In this document: piece by piece, positions 63,405-64,000 of the stretch
Layout: each line of letters starts with the position of its first letter
Position numbering within the stretch: position 1 is the first letter of the stretch
Translations under genes and position numbers: made by a program
The notes under the pieces: model-generated
The model's database searches: none
What the model was told of the DNA's origin: nothing
What the model saw: the letters and a program-made list of their open reading frames with translations, nothing else
NCBI RefSeq assembly: GCF_000472705.1
Contig: NZ_AXAE01000025.1
Location: forward strand, 109-64,108
DNA: 64,000 bases
Direction of reading: 5' to 3'
Source: Mesorhizobium erdmanii USDA 3471
GTDB taxonomy: Bacteria > Pseudomonadota > Alphaproteobacteria > Rhizobiales > Rhizobiaceae

Positions 63405-63746
63405 CTACTTCGGCTGCCGAGCAAGGAATTCCGTTATCAGGTCCTGCACCACCTCCTGCATGGTTGTCCTATTGCGCGCGCAATGGACCTGCAGCTCGAT
63501 CATCTGCGAGACCGGAATGCGTGTGTGCAGCCGGGCTGTCTCGCCGTCTGCCTTTGGCCTTTCGAGCTTCGCTTTCGCCGCTCTGGCAGACTGGGCTCTC
63601 GTCTGCTCCTCCAGGCTGTCCGTTTCGCTGATGCTGGATTCCACTATGGCAGCCATGTTGCGCGAGAACGGATCATCCGAACGTGCACGCGGTTTTAAGG
63701 CGGGCAGCGGCAACTGGTTTGCGGTCCGATCGCTTTTCTCGTTCAT
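63405..63746 (-). CDS. Ribbon-helix-helix protein, partner of the ParA-like gene
   Basis: A 113-residue protein. The C-terminal 45 residues (ARLHTRIPVSQMIELQVHCA, RNRTTMQEVVQDLITEFL) have the strand-helix-helix pattern of RHH DNA-binding proteins. The N-terminal part is disordered and charged. It starts inside the 3' end of the ParA-like gene (63743-63746 overlap), so it is likely the small centromere-binding or regulatory partner. Confidence 0.65.
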   Translation of the reverse strand: MNEKSDRTANQLPLPALKPRARSDDPFSRNMAAIVESSISETDSLEEQTRAQSARAAKAKLERPKADGETARLHTRIPVSQMIELQVHCARNRTTMQEVVQDLITEFLARQPK

Positions 63747-64000
63747 GGCGTATTGGCTCCGTTCAGTTTGCGAATGATCTCGGCAGTGAGGGCATTCGTC
63801 TGGTCGCGAGCGTCCTGCACGGCCTTGTTCACAGGCTGCACTTCGTAAAGCGTCCCAGCCGTTGCGATCGAGGCGAAGGTCGGCCGCTGCGACAGAAAGG
63901 TCTCAAGCACGCTGGCGTCGGCCTGCCGCAGCAGCTGGATGGCTGTGCGGAAGGCCATCGTGTTGTGCTCGATCCCCGAAACCATGTTGAGCATCACCGA
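63743..64000 (-). CDS. ParA-like ATPase, 3' end (runs off the right edge)
   Basis: Only about 85 C-terminal residues are visible: MVSGIEHNTMAFRTAIQLLR, then FLSQRPTFASIATAGTLYEV and VNKAVQDARDQTNALTAEII. The GTLY...N.A...A......I pattern resembles the last helices of plasmid ParA ATPases. The nucleotide-binding part is beyond the window, so the call is tentative. Overlaps the RHH gene by four bases. Confidence 0.55.
   Translation of the reverse strand, partial: SVMLNMVSGIEHNTMAFRTAIQLLRQADASVLETFLSQRPTFASIATAGTLYEVQPVNKAVQDARDQTNALTAEIIRKLNGANTP

Noticed and set aside
1..64000. CRISPR arrays, rRNA or tRNA genes
   Set aside because: No regularly spaced short repeats or recognisable rRNA/tRNA sequence was seen on either strand; a tRNA search program would be needed to be certain.

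Overview
The window looks like a high-GC alphaproteobacterium of the Rhizobiales, most probably Mesorhizobium or a close relative. The pointers are a groES gene behind a CIRCE element, a Ros/MucR-family regulator, several c-di-GMP proteins, rhizobial-type organosulfur clusters, and an accessory block (DUF736, DUF3085, DUF1419-like, ArdC, ParB-like and a giant methylase-helicase) typical of rhizobial plasmids and integrative elements. This placement rests on protein recognition by eye, not on a search.

Layout. 1-300: 5' part of groES (minus strand) with CIRCE. 592-6755: three c-di-GMP turnover genes, with a decayed MFS copy between the second and third. 6756-7560: remnant of a Tn3-family transposon (tnpA start and a mutated tnpR, divergent). 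7604-23690: a long plus-strand locus with a DeoR regulator, two tandem family-5 solute-binding proteins, an Opp/Dpp-type ABC importer, an alkaline-phosphatase-superfamily hydrolase, then phnM-phnGHIJKL (C-P lyase) and a broken DUF1045 gene. 23691-25028: an IS5/IS427-type element broken into two oppositely oriented pieces. 25629-31413: a minus-strand organosulfur operon (FMN reductase, TauD-type dioxygenase, flavin-dependent monooxygenase, SsuC/A/B-type importer). 31903-34136: GrpB-type protein, LysR relic, DUF2130 protein. 34797-38795: a second, decaying organosulfur cluster. 39585-41928: a valS 3' fragment and an intact MFS transporter. 42658-44052: a putative DNA-binding protein and a toxin-antitoxin pair with a frameshifted toxin. 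44240-64000: plasmid/ICE-like accessory block.

How the genes work together. The 7.6-23.2 kb locus has nearly everything for uptake and C-P bond cleavage of phosphonates, but the usual PhnCDE transporter and PhnF regulator are absent. An oligopeptide-type importer with two binding proteins, a hydrolase and a DeoR regulator take their places, so the substrate may be larger than a simple alkylphosphonate. Tandem duplication of the binding-protein region left a decayed ATPase relic between the two copies. Repeats resembling Pho boxes precede both binding-protein genes. The organosulfur operon couples sulfonate-type import to FMNH2-dependent and 2-oxoglutarate-dependent oxidation for sulfur scavenging. 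In the accessory block at least four genes (44443, 58400, 59326, 61645) are preceded by very long imperfect or perfect inverted repeats that end just upstream of the ribosome-binding site. This looks like a shared cis-regulatory leader architecture.

No rRNA, tRNA or CRISPR array was recognised by eye.
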